Assembly (NCBI RefSeq): GCF_000283155.1
Contig: NW_004454182.1
Span: forward strand, 8,047,188 to 8,111,187
Direction of reading: 5' to 3'
Source: Ceratotherium simum simum
Lineage: Eukaryota > Chordata > Mammalia > Perissodactyla > Rhinocerotidae
DNA: 64,000 bases
The notes below the pieces were generated by a model that saw only the letters and a program-made list of their open reading frames with translations, made no database searches and was not told where the DNA came from. The translations under genes were made by a program, and so were the position numbers. Below, one piece after another: positions 32,901-46,516 of this stretch. Position 1 is the first letter of the stretch. The number at the start of each line of letters is the position of its first letter.

Positions 32901-35900
32901 AGAGTCATTACATTTATTCTGTATAGTTCCAAGGTACAAAACTAGACTTCATTCAGTTATCAAAATTTTTTCAGCCTCTACTAAAGTGTCACTGTGCTAG
33001 GCACTAGGAATACAGTGGTTAGCCCAAAGAGACATGGTTTCTGCCTTCATAGAATTTATAGTCTAATGGAAGATAATAAATTAGGATAGATTTAGCTGCC
33101 ATAATAAAGACCTAAAATTAAAGTGGCTTAAACAAGATAGAAATTTATTTTTCTTTCATGTAATATCTGGATGTGTCTGCACTGTATTAGGGACTAGGCT
33201 TGCTGCTTTGCTCTTCCTAAGCTGTCCAAAATGGCTCACCATGACTGTCTGCATTCTAGTCAGTAAGAAATGAGGGAAGGGCGGGAATGCCACTCGCCTT
33301 AAGAAGTGGCCAACTTTCCTTCTGCTCACATCCCATTGGCCGGAACTTAGTCACATGGCCACACCTTACTGTGACGGAGTCTGGGAAATGTGGTCTTTAT
33401 TCTGGAGGGCCTCATATCTAACTAATAATCAGCGTTCTATTTCTCCAGAAGCAGGAGAGAACAGATAGTGAGGGGTAGCCTCTGTCATACAGAGGAAACA
33501 GATGTCAAAATAATCGCGCAAAATAACATAAAATTGTAGCTGTGTAAGTACTACAAATAGAATATATAGGGCGAATTTGATGTAGGTGGGGAAATTGAGG
33601 AAGCCTTCTCTGAGAAAGTGAGAATTTACTGAAGAAGACTAGGATCAGAGAGCGTGGGGAAGGGGGTGCTATAATAATGCCAAAATAACATGAAAAAATT
33701 TAATTTACTGCGTAACTGTTAGGTATCTAGGTGCTTGACAGTTTACATTTTTGCAGCTCTCAAGATAACCCTGCATGGTAGTTCTTAGTAACTTCGTTTT
33801 GCAGACAAGAAGACTGAGGCTTCAGAAGTGTCTTGTCCTGTGGCTGTACAGCTAATGCTTTTAAGCAGTTACATGTGCCAGGCAGTGTGCTAACTCTTTC
33901 CTCTCATTTTCTCCTTTACTCTTTACAACAACCCCAAAAGTCAGGTCCTATTATTATCCCGTTTTGCAGCCGAGGAATGTAAAGTTTGGACTTGACCAAA
34001 GTCACAGAACTGGTAAGGGGCAAAGCCAGAACTCAAACCTAGATCTTTCTGACTCCAAGTCTTGTGCTCCTAACCTATGCCTGCTGCCTTCCTATAATGC
34101 AGAACTGCCTTCAATATCATGTCATCCAGCCCTCCCTAGAGGCTATGTTCTTGGAGCTAGATTTGGGCTCACTATGTTTGAGGAACTTCCAGAACAATGG
34201 AATTAATAACTTTTAAATTCATAGATGATATTTAAAGAGATACTTAAAAAGAAATATTTTTGTGATTTTAGAGGAGATTAATGTGTAAGATAAATTGTTT
34301 GACTTCTAAGAGGCCTTTAATCCTGACAGCCTGTGAATTTTTGAACATAAACGTGTAATAATTTAAATACGATATATATTTCAATACATAAGTAATTTGG
34401 TAATATTATTACATAATAAATATTCTGATAGCAAATAAAAATAAAAACAAGTTAGACTTGTACCAAGATATTTGAATTTTGCTCATGGAAAAATTTTAAA
34501 ACAAAAAATATTAATTATTTACATTTTACTTGTGGTTTTAGCATGTTTGTAAAGCACTTCAAGAGTTATACAGGGTTAATTGTTCAGCTGAAGATGTTTT
34601 CAACTTGGATTCTAGCACTCATGAAAAATTTAGCTGCCATTTAATATTTCAACTCCCTGATGTGGCATTTAAAGATAACATTCATGTTGGTAAGTATACT
34701 ATTTTTTTAAAAGTCATGGGGTTATATTAAAAACTCCTATTTTTCTTTTCCTCTTAAAATTTTGTAAGTATTAGTTAGATTTATTGTTGTTAACCTATTC
34801 TAAAAAATGAAATGTGATTTTTCACATTTTCAGGATTTGCCTTTAGTTCTAGATGTATCTTCCTATTCTAGACACATTTTAGATACACTAACCTACTGAG
34901 GATATCCCGGGCATTAGTGCCTCTGGCTATAGATGTTGGGATGGCTATGCATGCCCTGGTACTGGTTTCTGCTCTAACGGAGTCGTGTCAGAAGTTTTCT
35001 GGGTAATACATGAGGGGCCTAATTCAAGTCTTACCTGTGATGTCTCACATCTGGATTTCTGACACTGGCTTCAGCCTTGCCTTAGCCTCAGCTTTTAGTG
35101 CATGAGGACTGGGACTTCGGTTCCAGGCCACATCCAGGAAGGCTTGTTTATTGTTCCAGGCTGAACTTCAGGGTTGGGAAGTCTAGAGGTGTAAGCCTGA
35201 AAGTGTAACCAGAGTATTTGTTCCAAGACTGGACATTTAGAGATATAGGCCCAGGTATAAAATGAAGTCAGTCTGAAGGGGAACAAATAGGCAGAATGAG
35301 AACACCGAAAACCACAGTCTAAATAGAAGCCAAAATCCTGAGTGTTTATCAAAGCAGGTGTAGGCCAAGTATTCCTAGGTCCAAACAGCAGACAGTTAAC
35401 TGAAGTTCAGGTAATCCATTTCAGAACGACAAGTGTCTGACAGTTTCAAGGGTACCAAGGGTAAAAGGCGTGAACATAGTCACTGAAGGACTGGTGTAAA
35501 AGTCAGGAACCTAATTGCTAGATTAGGGTAGCACTAGGTCACAGTGACCTGGCGTGCTATGTACGTGGGTCTCATTATCTCCCTGTTTTCTGTTAGCTTA
35601 GTTGGACATTCCTTCTCTGTCTCTTTCGTCCCTTAGATATTAGTAATTATAGAATCTATCCTTGTCCCTCTGTTCACTCTCTCTGTAACCTTGATGATCA
35701 TCCTCTGTCATGGCTTCGATTACTATCTATGTGTTGATGACTCTCAAATCTTTATCCTCAGCCAAGATTGGTTCTCCTCCCCACCAGAGTCATACAGCCA
35801 ACTGGCTATTAAACATCCTCACACAAACACTTCAAACTCAGCGTGTCCTAGACCAAACTCCTCATCTTTTCCCTAGAACTTACTCTTTCTTCTGTGATAG

Positions 35901-38900
35901 TTATATCAGTGGGTGATAAACCCAGTTAGCCAAGTAGAAACGTTAGTGTCAACTTTGACATTTATGTGTCTCTCAGCTTACTTTTTAGTCAGCTAGTTAG
36001 AATGATCTCATTCTACCACTTGTGTGCCTTAGACCCTGCAAGGATTATTCATTGCCTTCAGGAGAAAGTCCGGATGTCTTGGTTTGCACAGTGAGGCCCA
36101 CTCTCCAAGGGCCCTTTCACCACCCGGCCCTCCTCACTCTGTCCTACACTCAGCTCCCACTGAGGCCACATTTTCTATAGTCCTCCTGCCTTTGCACTTT
36201 TTCCTGCTGCTGTCTCAGTGGACATACTTCCATTTCACCTAGTCTGTTAAGACTCTGTAGGTGTTGTCATCGGAGATGCCATTTCTGTCACATCGCAAAC
36301 CCTAAGACTTAGCGTTTCCTCGGGGTTGCAGAGAGCACCCGGTGCTTATTGTGTCAAAGCTTTCACCACTTCCTGAGGTAATTTCCTGGGGGTTTTTTTT
36401 TGTCCTCTCTATTCCCACTAATATTTGTTTAGGGCACAGACTCTTTCTTATTCACTATTGTATTCCCAGAGCTTATCGCATAACAATATCTTTATCAATA
36501 ATAATAATATAACAATAACAGCAGCAGCAATAGTAAATACAAGTAGGCATTTAATAAATATTTGCTGAATGAATGACTGAATGTTAAGTAGGCTCTACTG
36601 TGAGAGTGTAGGGGCAGAGTCCTAAGCAAGATATTTCTTTGATTCCTATTTACTCCTCATAGTTTGCTCTATGACTCCTAGCCACAAGGCTGAAAATTGA
36701 GATTTGTTGCTAGGGAAGAAGGGGAGGACAGAAATTTGTCAGGTAATTAGCAGTGTCTGCTACAGATCTCTTCTGAAAGAAGATGACATTCAAACTGGGC
36801 TTCAAATCAGGTACCATGATATAGACAAAGGTAAGAAAGACTTTACAATCAGAACAGCATAAGAAAAAGTATAGATATACGAGTTAGTGGCTAATTTGGG
36901 GAGCAGTGGGAGTAGTATGTGGCTAGAGTGAGAGACACACACAGTCAGACTTGATACGTGGGATGCTATCAAAGGGTTCTTTCCTCTAAATTTATAAACT
37001 GCCAGAACCAGAGATGCAGACATTATGAAATACTAATCCAAATTTTCCCTTTAAATTCCCCTCCTTCAGTGTATCTCTTGGTGACATCTCTAGTTCCTAT
37101 CGTCAGCCTTTCAGAAAGGGGAATTAGGGTAATTGTAAGAGATCATAGAATGTTAGCAAAACATGTAAATTTGATTCTGCCAGCCTACCATAGGATGTGA
37201 AATTTCTATAATTGATACTTTCTCTTGAGTTAATCACAGCCACTAAAATTGTCCCTGTATTAATGATGAGGTGAGGGTGGTAAGATTGGGGAAGGGAAGT
37301 AGAAAGCAGAGTTGTTTGCTGGGAGCCTGTGTTAGTAGTTATGCTGGTTGTACTGTCATCATATCCTGGCTGTGTCAGCTCCCTGCCAAAGGTCAAAGGC
37401 CTTCCTGGCCTCCTTCGTGCTGCCTTAGCAACTGGTTCTGCAACCGTGCCTTCACTCTCTCGTTGCCTAGTCTCAAGTAGATGTAATTCTGTATTTCCAG
37501 GGAAATTAACTTTATCAACTTATGTTTGTGTTGCTTTGTTGTCTTTTGATATATCACGATTTCTTTTCACTCGGTATTTACCTTATCTCCCTCATTCCAG
37601 AGATAATCATGTCTGCATATCATTGCGAGAATCAAATTCTTTTGCTTTCATTTTGGTGTTTAGCATTTTATAAGATAGTGGATTTGTTTCTTTGAGTAGG
37701 GAAGTAATTAAGTCTGATTTGGAGAAAGAGAATTTTGAATTGAGAGTATGCGTATCGTATATAAGGGTTCAAGTTGTCTGGTAAATAAAGTGACAAACCC
37801 AGATGTACCAGTTTTAGGTTAAGTTTTTCTTACAGTATTGCGTTTCTCCAGTATTGTTATACATGAAGCAATTTAACCAAATTATTACTTGATTTTATGA
37901 TATAAATAATTTATGAGAGCTTAAAGAAGTTCCAGTTTGTTATGTCATCTTTTCTTGGTAAAGATAGGACCACTAATATTTAGAGCTCTTAGAATAAAAG
38001 TTGAAATACAATAAATGTATTTAATTGCTGTAGTCCTGGACTTTAGTTCTGAGGCCACAACCCATCTAGTGACCAAAAATAGGAAGAGGCAGGAGGAGAA
38101 ACAACTTTGGAACTGATAGCTATGGATGTCAGCGTCCTTCGGGCATATTATATCAGGTAAAGGAGAGAGAATAAGCTCCTGAGAAATTTGCTGACGTCCT
38201 GACTCAAGGAGAATATGGCAGAGATTCTCTCAGTGTTTCTGTGCATTATCTTGGCAGCACCATTTACTCATGTAAACATTTCATTCTTTAATCATTGATT
38301 GTGAAGATAAAATTCTACTCAATTTCTGTTTATAAAAGTGGTGGTTTTTTGGTGACCGTACGTTAGGCTCAGGCCCATACCAGCAACATTGACACATCTT
38401 CTCAAATTAACTTTCCGTTCTAAGATGATTTGTTTACAAATGACGCCAAGCTCCTGTGTGCCAATGGGAACTGAGAAAGTAAAAGATCGCGCAAGTGAAA
38501 GGAAGTAACAGGAGAAGCATATTACAGTTTGTAATAACTCAGGGTTTTTTTTTTTTTTTTTTTGGTGAGGAAGATCAGCCCTGAGCTAACATCCATGCCA
38601 ATGCTCCTCTTTTTGCTGAGGATTTTGCTGAGGAAGACTGGCCCTGGGCTGACATCTGTGCCCATCTTCCTCCACTTTATATGGGATGCGGCCACAGCAT
38701 GGCCTGACAAGCGGTGCCTCTGTGCACTCCCGGGATCTGAACCCCGGGCTGCCAGCAGTGGAGCACATGCACTTAACTGCTACGCCACGGGGCTGGCCCC
38801 CATGTAATAACTCAGTTTTAAAACCAGAAATCAAAAGAAGAAGGCTTACTGTGTAAAATAGTCATGTGTAGATTTGTGCCTAGATCTTAAGTTTAGCTTG

Positions 38901-41900
38901 CGGAAAAGAAAAATTAGATTAATCATGATATTTTTTTTCTTAGGGAATTTTGTGAGAAAAATTTTGCAGCCTGCTTTTCACTTCATTGCTAGTGAAAATG
39001 ATGACAGGATTCCAGAAACAACGAACCATGGATTTTCCCATTTTTCTGCAACACCAACTAAACAAGGAATTTCCTTTAGCAAAACGTCCTCAGAGAAGGA
39101 TATAGGAGAGAGCTGGACGTTGAATTCAAAGAAACTGGAAAGGCTGGGGTCAGCTAAGCAAAGCAGTCCTGATCTTTCATTTTTAATTGTCAAGAATAAC
39201 AAGGGAGAAAAGCATCTTTTTGTAGATCTAGGTAAGTAAAATTGACAGCTCTCTATTACCCTGTCCTTGTCTACTTCTGTGAGAGACCAGTCTGTGCCTA
39301 CTTGTCACTTTGTTTAGGATTCTCGCTACCACCACTACTCCACCGTGACAGTGGAGTCACTAGCGGAATCTGATCAGTGACCTCAGGTGCTGGAAATCTA
39401 CTAGGTTTCTGTTCAGAGATCTTAGAGAGGCCCCTGTGGGACATAAGCACCAGGCTGACCTGAGCTCCAAAAGAGAATGGTTGTGGGTGGCTTCTGCTCT
39501 GACATGTCCAAAGGATTTGTATCAGGGGAGCCTTGACAGGATGTTTGGACCAGCATTCTCCAACACTGCTGAGAGGTTTAATCAGATGAAATAAATTTTA
39601 AAGACAGACACAATATAAAAACGGTGCTCTTATGTGTCAAAGTATGGCTGGTGTTTTCTTCACTGAAGAGCTTGGCAGTAGTGGCAGGGGCCATTTCATC
39701 AACTTTCCTGCTACGATCAAACTGGTGGCTTCTTCAGCCGTGCTGTCTTCTGCCCTGCTTGCTTCTGGCCTGTGACCCTGAGGATGTATGAAGCACTGCG
39801 CAACAAGACTTCAGCCTGGTTAGGTAACACGCAGGCCAATCAGGACCCCCAATTCAGCCAGCTCCGATTTGGTGAACTAACCCTGATTTTTATATTGAGA
39901 TTCTAGCTCGTGATTCGAAAAGCCAGAAGAGTAGCATTTGTGCCATTGACTATTAGAGCAACTCAGCTTTGATGTCTACAGGTTGAGAGAAAGTAGATTT
40001 AAATTATAGGCAGGATTACCAGGCCAACCATGCCCAGCGTAGGAAAGTGTTCCTGCTGTGTTGTGTATCTTTCTAGCACCGCTGACAACCAAGTACCAGA
40101 ATTTGGAAATACAGACAGATAGGTGCAATGTACTGGTTTGGGTCTGAACAGTACATATGAGTTATGAGTAGAGGAGCATTCTTCCAAATGACAAGTTTTG
40201 TTTTGTTATCAGAACGTCCTCTCCAAGTTGGACTAGTGTGCAGTAGACTAGGAAATATGCCCAACAGGAAGTTGAGTCAGGGAGAACAGCGGTAGCCATC
40301 ACCTAGCTCTACCTCTACCCCAGTGTTAAAGCCCCAAAGCAGAATACCCCAATTCATGACAGTTCTAGCCTTGAAAGTTAGGTTACTGGACTGGCAAGGA
40401 AATTTCTCTGATATGCTTGAAAGAAATATTTCAATAGTGTACCCAGATTTGTTTATATACCAAAGCAGATGGGGAAATCATTCCCTAAAGTGTCCTTTGA
40501 AAAGTTTGGAGATTTAATAGTACAGGCCAAAACTTTTTTAGGAAACTTTTTTATTGAAGTATAACATTGAAACAGAAACATGCATAATTTGTGAGTTGAG
40601 TGCACAGGTCAGTGAATTATCACAAAATGAACATACTCTATACCACACCACCCAAGACAAAAAAACAGATTGCCAGGACCCCAGAACCTCCTCCCTGCCC
40701 CTTCTGTTTAGTACCCCCTCCTCCTCCCCAGAGGTAACCACTAATCTATCCTCTAACACCATAGATTAGTTTTGCCTATTTTTGAACTTTTTATAATCTG
40801 AATCATATAGGATGTGTTTGTGGCTCGCACTTTCACTCTCTTAATGATGTCCTTGATGAATAAAAGTTACTAACTTTAAATAGTATTAGTAGTCTTTTCC
40901 TCTGTGATTAGTGTTTCTTGTATCTTGTTAAAGAAATCTTTCCCTATCCCAAGGTCATGAAGGTATTCTACTTCTAGAAGCCTTATTTTTTCACCTTTTA
41001 TACTGTATTTAGATCTACTCTCCACGTGGAATGGATTTTTCGCTTATTGAATAAAGAGGAGTCAAGATCCATTTTTTCCTATATGGATATCCATTTGTCA
41101 CAACACTATTTGTTGAAATAACTGTCCTGTTTCTGAAAGGACATCTTTGTTATAAATCAAATATCCGTATATATTTAATCTGTTTCTGGACCATGTTCTG
41201 TTCCATTGTTCTGTTGATCTGTTTTTGTGCCAATACCACAACTGTCTTAATTAATATGGCTTTTTTTAAAAGTCTTGTTATCCAGTAGAGTAAGTCCTCC
41301 AACTTTGTTCTTTATTTCTTGGCTATTCTTGACCGTTTGTGTTTCCATTTAAATTTTAGAATCAACTTGTCAGGTTACACACACACACACACACACAACC
41401 TGCTAGAATTATGATTTAGATTGCACTGGATCTATAGATCAACTTGGGGAGAAATGACCTTTTTATAATATTGAGTCTTCCAATCCATGAACATGGTATG
41501 TCCCTCCATTTACTAAAAATAGATGTTCTCTAATTTCTCTCAATAATGTTTTATAATGATCTGAATAGACATCTTGTACGTCTTTTGTTAGATTTATTGG
41601 AGATATTTGTTTTTGTTTGCTTGTTTTTTGGCTTAAGCAACAAATATTTATTTCTCACAGTTCTGGAAGCTGGAAGTGCGAGATCAGGGTGCCAGCCTGA
41701 TTGGGTTCTGGTGAAGGCCCTGTTCCTGGTTTGCAGATAGCTGTCTTTTCATTGTATCCTCACATGGCAGAGAGGGGGTGAAATTTTATTTTTTGATGCC
41801 TCCCTCTTCTCCGAGATTTTGGCACCACAAATCCTCCCTGCCTTGGAAACTGTCCAGTAGTCTCAAATTTTTTTTCTACTACATTTGTCCAGCTTTTCTA

Positions 41901-44900
41901 TTTATTTACAAATAGGAGGGTTGCCCCCTAAAACCTAGTTTGCTGTTTCTGGATGTGGCATTCTTGCATGCCAACTCCAGTTTATTTTAATGTATATATT
42001 GCTTTTATTTTATTTACAGCTGATAGAAAATAGTTTCTTTTTTTTCATTTTTATTTTGTATTTTTGTCTGAGATGATTTTTTTCACCTTAATTTTATTAT
42101 TTTTTTAATTGAGGTATAATTGACATACAACATATTAGTTTTGGGTATACAACGTAATGATTTGATATTTGTATATGTTGCAAAATGATCACCACAGTAA
42201 GTCTAGTTAACATCGATCACCTTATGTAGTTACAGAATTTCTTTTCTTGTGATGAGAACTTTTAAGATCTACTCTCTTAGCAACTTTCAAATATGCAATA
42301 CAGTATTTTTTTTTTTTTTAAAGATTTTATTTATTTTATTTTTTCCCCCCAAAGTCCCAGTAGATAGTTGTATGTCATAGCTGCACTTCCTTCTAGTTGC
42401 TGTATGTGGGACTCGGCCTCAGGATGGACGGAGAAGTGGTGCCTCGATGCACACCCGGGATCCGAACCCGGGCCACCAGCATTGCAGCGCGCGCACTTAA
42501 CCACCAAGCCACAGGGCCGGCCCTGCAATACAGTATTATTAACTATAGTTGCCATGCTGTACATTACATCACCATGACTTATTTATTTTGTAACTGGAAA
42601 TTTGTATCTTTTGATTCTCTTCACCCGTTTGGCCCACCCTTCACCATTCGCCTCTGGCAACCACCAAACTGTTCTTTGTATCTATGAGCTTGGTTTTTGT
42701 TTTTAGTTTTTTATAGAGTCCACATATAGGTGAGATCATATAGTAGTTGTCTTTCTCTGTCTGACTTATTTCACTTAGCATAATGCCCTCAAGGTCCATC
42801 CATGTTGTCACAAATGGCAGAATTTCTCCTTTTTTATGGCTGAATAATATTCCATTATATATCTATACCACTTTTTTTAATCTATTCATCCATTGATAGA
42901 CACAGGTTGTTTTCATATCTTGACTATTGCAAATAATACTGCAGTGAACATGGGGGTGCATATATCTTTTTGAATTAGTGTTTTTGTTTTCGGATAAATA
43001 CCCAGAAGTGGCATTGCTGGATCATATGGTAATCCTATTTTTAATTTTTTTGGAACCTCCATACTATTTTCCATAGTGGCTGTGCCAAGTTACATTCCCA
43101 CTAACAGTGTACAAGGATTCCCTTTTTCCACATCCTCGCCAACACTTTTTTTTATCTTTTTGATAATAGCTGTTCTATCAGGTGTGAAGTGATTTCTCAC
43201 TGTGGTTTTGATTGGCATTTCCCAATGATTGGAAACGTTGAGCACCTTTTCATGTACCTGTTGGCCATCTGTATGTCTTCTTTGGGAAAATGTCTATTTA
43301 GATCTTCTGACCATTTTTCAGTTGGATTGTTCGTTTTTTTGCTATTGAATTGTATGAGTTCTTTATATATTTTGGATATTAACCCCATGTCAAATATATG
43401 ATTTGCAAATATTTTCTCACATTCAGTAGAATGCCTTTTCATTTTGTTGATGGTTTCCTTTGCTGTGCAGAAGCTTTTTAGTTTGATGTAGTCCCACTTG
43501 TTTATTTTTGCTTTTGTTGCCTTTGCTTTTGGTGTCAGATTCAAAAAATCATTGCCGAGACCTGTTTCAAGGAGCCTACTTCCTATGTTTTCCTCTAAAA
43601 TCCTCTAGGAGTTTTATGGATTCAGGTCTTGCATTCAAGTCTTTAATCCATTTCAAGTTAATTTTTGTGTATGGTGTGAAATAGTGGTTCAGTTTCATTC
43701 TTTTGCATGTGGCTGTTCAGTTTTCCCAACATCATTTATTGAAAAGACTGTCCTTTCCCCATTATATCGTCTTGTCTCCTTTGTTGTAAATTAATTGACC
43801 ATATATGAGTGGGTTTATTTCTGGGCTGTCTATTCTGTTCCATTGATCTACGTGTCTATTTTTATTGCCCATACCATAGTGTTTTGATTACTATAGCTTT
43901 GTAATAGAGTTTAAAATCAGGGAACGTGATGCCTCCAGCTTTGCTCTTCTTTGTCAAGATTGCTTTGGCTGTTTGGGGTCTTTTGTGGTTCCAAACAAAT
44001 TTTAGGATTGATTGTTCTATTTCTGTGAAAAATGCCATTGGAATTTTCATAGGGATTGCATTGAATCTGTAGATTGCTTTGGATAGTATGGACATTTTAA
44101 CAATATTCATTCTTCCAGTCCATGAGCACAGAATATCTTTCCATTTATTTGTGTCTTCTTCAGTTGCTGTCATCGGCATCTTATTGTTTTCAATGTATGG
44201 CTCTTTCACCTCCTTGGTTAAACTTATTCCTACATATTTTATTCTTAAATTTATTTATTTATTTATTTATTTTAGTGTGTGTGTGTGTGTGTGTTGAGTG
44301 TGTGTGTGTGAGGAAGATCAGCCCTGAGCTAACATCCATGCCAATCCTCCTCTTTTTGCTGAGGAAGACTGGCCCTGAGCTAACATCCGTGCCCATCTTC
44401 CTCCACTTTATATGGGATGCCGCCACAGCATGGCCTGACAAGCAGTGCATCAGTGCATGCCCAGGATCTGAACCCAGGCCACCAGCAGTGGAGCGCGTGC
44501 GCTTAACTGCTACGCCACAGGGCCGGCCCCCACATATTTTATTCTTTTTGATGCAATTGTAAGTGGGATTGTTTTCTTAATTTCTCTTTCTGATAGTTTG
44601 TTATTAGTGTGTAGAAACACAACAGATTTCTGTTATTATTGCTATCAGATTATTTTATTAGTTCTAACAGTTTTTTGGTGGCGTCTTTAAGGTTTTCTGT
44701 ATATAATATCATGTCATCTGCAAATAGTGACAGTTTTACTTCTTCCTTTCCAATTTGGATAACTTTTATTTCTATTTTGTGTAAATGCTCTGGCTAGAAC
44801 TTCTAATACTATGTTGAATAAAGGTGGTGAGAGTGGGCATCCTTGTCTTGTTCCTGTTCTTAGAGGAAAAATGTTCAGCTTTTTATCATTGAGTATGATA

Positions 44901-46475
44901 TTAGCTGTGTGCTTGTCATATATGGCCTTTATTATTTTGAGGTGTGTTCCCACTTTGTTGAGAGTTTTTCTCACAAATGGACGTTAAATTTTATCAAATG
45001 CTTTTTCTGCATCTATTGAGATGATCATATGATTTTTATCCTTCATTTTGTTAACGTGGTGTATCACATTGATTGCTTTGCAGATGTTGAACCATCCTTG
45101 TATCCCTGTAGTAAATTCCACTTGATTGTGGTGTATGATCCTTTTAGTGTAGTGTTGAATTTGGTTTGCTAATATTTTGTTGAGGATTTTTTCATCTATG
45201 TTCATCAGGGATATTGGCCTGTCATTTTCTTTTCTTGTGGTGTCCTTGTCTGGTTTTGGTATCAGGGTAATACTGGCCTCATAAAGTGAATTTGGAAGCG
45301 TTCCCTCCTCTTCTGTGTTTTGGAAGAGTTTGAGAAGGATTGGTATTAATTCTTTGAATATTTGGTAGAATTCATATTTGAAGCAGTCTGGTCCTGAACT
45401 TCTGTTTGTTGGGAGGTTTTTGATTACTGATTCAATCTCCTTACTACTAATTGGTTTGTTCAGATTTTCTATATCTTCATGATTCAGTCTTGGAAGGTTA
45501 TATGTTTCTAGGAATTTATCCATTTCTTCTAGATTGTCCAATTTGTTGGTGTATAATTATTCATAGTACTGTCTTATGATCCTTAAAATCTTATAATCCT
45601 TTGTATTTCTGTGGTATCAGTTGTAATGTCTCTTCTTTCATTTCTGATTATATTTTTTTTCTTGGTGAGTCTAGCTAAAGGTTTTTCAATTTTGTTTATC
45701 TTTTCAAAGAACCAGCTCTTTGTTTCATTGATCTTTTCTATTGTCTTTTTAGTCTCTGTTTCATTTATTTCTCCTCTGATCTTTTGTTATTTCCTTTCTT
45801 CTACTAATTTTCAGCTTTGTGCTTTTTCTAGTTACTAGAGGTAAAGTTAGGTTGATTATTTGTGATTTTTCTTGTTTCTTAAGGTAGGCATTTATCGCTA
45901 TGAACTTCCCTCTTAGAACTGCCTTTGCTGTATCCCATGAGTTTTGCTGTTGTATTTCCATTTTCATTTGTCTCAAGGTATTTTTTGATTTCTTCTTTGA
46001 CTCATTGGTTGTTCAGTAATGTGTTGTTTAATCTCCACATTATTTGTGGATTTTTCAGTTTTTTTTTTGTAATTGATTTCTAGTTTCATACTAGCGTGGT
46101 CGGAAAAAGTTGTTTGATATGATTTCAATATTCTTAAGTTTGTTAAGACTTGTTTTGTGGCTTAACATATGATCTATCCCAGAGAATGTTCCATGTGCAC
46201 TTGAGAAGAATGTGTATTCTGATGCTTTTGGATGGAATTCTCTGTGTATATCTGTTATGTCCATCTAGTCTAATGTGTTTAAGGCCAAACCACTGCTCTA
46301 GTATAAAACTAAGGCTACAGGAAGTTAAAACTGGCATTTTAAGAATACGGGCAATTGACATGAACTCAATCTACACAGCACAGGATGATTATGCATGTCA
46401 TTAACAAATTAAGAACTATAATTACTTTATTTAAAACAGCAGTTAATTCTTTCCTGTTATCTGTTTAGAATGTGC

Positions 46476-46516
<41 letters not shown>

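Noticed and set aside
35691..35916. Overlapping ORFs of 61 and 68 residues
   Set aside because: They lie in sense L2 sequence, have no conserved domain and are not flanked by usable splice sites in PRIMPOL's phase.
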